A stretch of 64,000 bases of DNA from Siphonodentalium dalli (taxonomy: Eukaryota > Mollusca > Scaphopoda > Gadilida > Siphonodentaliidae), in assembly GCA_032622095.1 (NCBI GenBank), contig CP136064.1, positions 249,027,827 through 249,091,826 of the forward strand. Direction: 5' to 3'. Numbering within the stretch: the first letter of the stretch is position 1; every line of letters starts with the position of its first letter. The notes under the pieces were generated by a model that saw only the letters and a program-made list of their open reading frames with translations, did no database searches and had not been told where the DNA came from. Positions 61,794 through 64,000 of the stretch are shown piece by piece. The position numbers were made by a program, and so were the translations under genes.

Positions 61794-63099
61794 AGTATCC
61801 ACTATTACGATTTAAATTGTCAGTTATATTTTGGGTGAGAAGAGTCTATACTCAAAAACCGGAATTTGCTTACAACCCCTGCTACATCTTCTTTTTTTTT
61901 CTTTTGTAGTTTTTGGTATTGTGCGCACATGCTTGACGTGATTGTTGTAAATTGAGTAAATCCACAACTTTGTAGAATTTCAGACACCTGCGCAGTAGTC
62001 CGAAGTTTTGTTCTCGTTTTTTTTTGTTTTTTTTTTGGCGCGAGAAACATTGTCGAAAATGTCTCATATAGGCAGGATGATAGATACGCAATGGCATAGA
62101 ATTCTTCCCATGACATTGGGGTCAGCCTTCAGTGGCTTAGCAAAATTCATGTGGACTACAAATAATTGAATAAAATTTTGTCGTCTATGAATTATGTTTT
62201 AATACACGAACTGTTGTTCTCCACTCCGGTGTGACTAAAAACGGACGGGACCACCAGAATGTACATGCTTCAGTACCGTGGACAGGAGGGTGCCATGGAA
62301 ACCCATTCGTGCTATGAATCCGGCGGCACGCACCTCCCGTTATATATCGGGTTCAATATATACATGCGTGGACAGGATTGTACACGAGGGTACCCCCGCG
62401 GGAATCCCACTGATACTATATATATATGACAGGCGCTGCAGAAATTCCGCTATCGTCGGTTAACCCTTAATTTTACAGAATGGTAGATTTCCACCCGCTT
62501 GGCATCTTCCATTGCCGTTGCAACGGCTGTTATTCTACATATATTGACATGCATGCAAGGGGAGCCCTGCTGAATATATTCATATATATAAGTATAAGAG
62601 TCTCGGCCATTGCGTACTAATCCTTGTTTCGAAACATATTATAGCTCTCACACTATCTTAGTCCAAAACTAAGAATGACCTCGTCGACTACTGCGCACTA
62701 ACTGTCATGACGCTCTGCACAACTCAAAACTATCACAATTAGATATGCACACCCAAAATGTCTGGTACATCCACCGGACTATATTTTACCATTGTCTTGT
62801 CATTCCTTTATACGTGATATAGCTGTGCCAATTTAAAAAAAAACCTTTACTCGGTGTGTATAATGCACATACTTATATGTGATGTTTTGCGATGAATATT
62901 AGGCTAGACGTTCTTATCAAAATCCGAATATGGACATACATATATATCATCTATCATCTATCTTTAACGTAATTGTGGCAACAAATTAAGCGAAACGTAC
63001 ATTTTGCATGGTTGTTTGAACATTTTTTTCCTATATAAGAAGAACGCGCATGTTCAGCATGGCTTACAGATTTGAAACTTTCAATAATATTAAATAGTT
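61794..63099. other. No gene recognised
   Basis: T-rich runs near 61890 and 62015 produce Lys-rich frames on the minus strand that are artefacts. Nothing else is recognised. Confidence 0.55.
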
Positions 63100-63255
63100 A
63101 GCGGATTCCAAGACATAAGGCATTGTAGATTCCAAGACATAAGGCATTGTAGATTCCAAGACATAAGGCATTGTAGATTCCAAGACATAAGGCATTGTAG
63201 ATTCCAAGACATAAGGCATTGTAGATTCCAAGACATAAGGCATTGTAGATTCCAG
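63100..63255 (+). repeat. 24-bp tandem repeat, six copies
   Basis: The unit 'gattccaagacataaggcat' + 'tgta' is repeated six times almost without change, ending 'gattccagacc'. Confidence 0.95.
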
Positions 63256-64000
63256 ACCTTTAAAAATTTGTTGAGAAAGTCAGTGTGCATTATTACATTG
63301 ACTATATCTCTTGGTTGTGTATAATTGCCTAAGAAAAAATCGGAAATGAAGGAAATATTTCTCAGATCTGCACATAAATTTTGTAAAGTGATATAAATAG
63401 ATGATCTACAACTTAGTAAATTTCGCTATAAACTGGGGACGAGTTGTAGATTATATTTATTACTTGAACCACAACCTCCATAAAACATTCTGAAATCAAT
63501 AAATGCGACGTGAAACTAATAGTGACTACTATAAGAACTGCGATGACGTTTCAAGTAACTATGCGTTGTTTGTCCGCGTAAATAAATAGTCCCAGATAAA
63601 TACCACTCTTTGACATATTTAATGGCTTAAAATTTAATGAAATATTTGTTCAAACTAAATCAACAATAGGCAGACTTTACGGAATGTAAACAGACGACAA
63701 GCCGGAAGTCAACGGTCATGTTTTCGCAATAATACATTTGGGTACTCCTGGCACTATTTCCTGTTATAAAATGACCGTTGTATATCACTATAGAATGGAT
63801 GTAATGAATGCAATAAGAGACAGAAACGCATATTTACACCCAAACTCCTAAGATAATTATGCTGCACAATGTTTGTTTCTTGCGCTATTGGATCTTAAAT
63901 TTTGTTTTTAGAAATGTTTAATTACACCATAAGATTGATAATGCATGCACTCAAAGAATAGAAGTGATATATATTGAATTTTCTTGATATAGATACATCT
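63256..64000. other. No gene recognised; one small shared repeat
   Basis: 63754-63812 ('cactatttcctgttataaaa', 'tgaccgttgtatat', 'atgcaataag') matches 47669-47735. No other structure is seen. Confidence 0.55.

Noticed and set aside
61820-62116. Lys-rich minus-strand frame
   Set aside because: Lysine runs come from poly-T tracts on the + strand; no domain, start or splice support.
63090-63290. Minus-strand frame of repeated Leu-Gln-Cys-Leu-Met-Ser-Trp-Asn
   Set aside because: 24-bp tandem repeat; a multiple of three keeps the frame open by chance.

Overview
This window is eukaryotic nuclear DNA. It is AT-rich by eye, with protein-coding exons separated by long introns with GT-AG borders, many short inverted-repeat elements, microsatellites and LINE fragments. 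The coding content (neurexin-type LNS domain, EGF-like segment, tandem laminin-G-like domains) is metazoan. Two dispersed repeats (a poly-C/poly-G 'tataccccc...tccgtccg' element and a 'gggacgtatta...cgggcgtattg' element) resemble repeats I recall from mollusc genomes. My best guess is a marine lophotrochozoan, probably a mollusc, but I cannot name the species.

One protein-coding gene is well supported, on the + strand. Exon 1 (9550-10279) encodes a signal peptide, a neurexin LNS1-like domain and a short cysteine-rich EGF-like segment. After a gap of about 38.7 kb, six more exons (48974-49189, 49855-50283, 53841-54473, 55236-55497, 56127-56518, 56967-57605) encode four tandem laminin-G-like jelly-roll domains, each with the motif C-[FL]-G-[ND]-L-x-x-C. 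All seven exons join in one open frame of 1100 codons with compatible splice phases. Every boundary between domains is phase 1. The frame is still open at 57605 with a split codon, so the 3' end lies beyond the exons I can recognise, probably outside the window. The product is predicted to be a secreted or cell-surface adhesion protein related to neurexin or axotactin.

Layout: 1-9.5 kb is upstream DNA with a LINE relic, foldback elements and tandem repeats. 9.55-10.28 kb is exon 1. 10.3-48.97 kb is the putative giant intron 1, holding a minisatellite (11.7-12.2 kb), a 1.2-kb inverted-repeat element (15.3-16.5 kb), many MITE-like elements, a long CT array (36.9-37.1 kb) and about 1 kb of CAT/CAC-rich simple repeat (37.3-38.3 kb). 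48.97-57.6 kb holds exons 2-7. 57.6-64 kb holds more MITEs and a 24-bp tandem repeat, with no recognisable exon.

The most striking non-coding signal is the number of palindromic elements bounded by TTAA. In one family (five copies) each element carries two near-perfect 67-nt hairpins in mirror orientation. At least four TTAA-bounded groups are present, suggesting non-autonomous piggyBac-type elements. A different element, a near-perfect 218-bp palindrome, sits 18 bp downstream of the exon 4 donor site. I found no tRNA, rRNA or CRISPR, and no intact transposase or reverse transcriptase.
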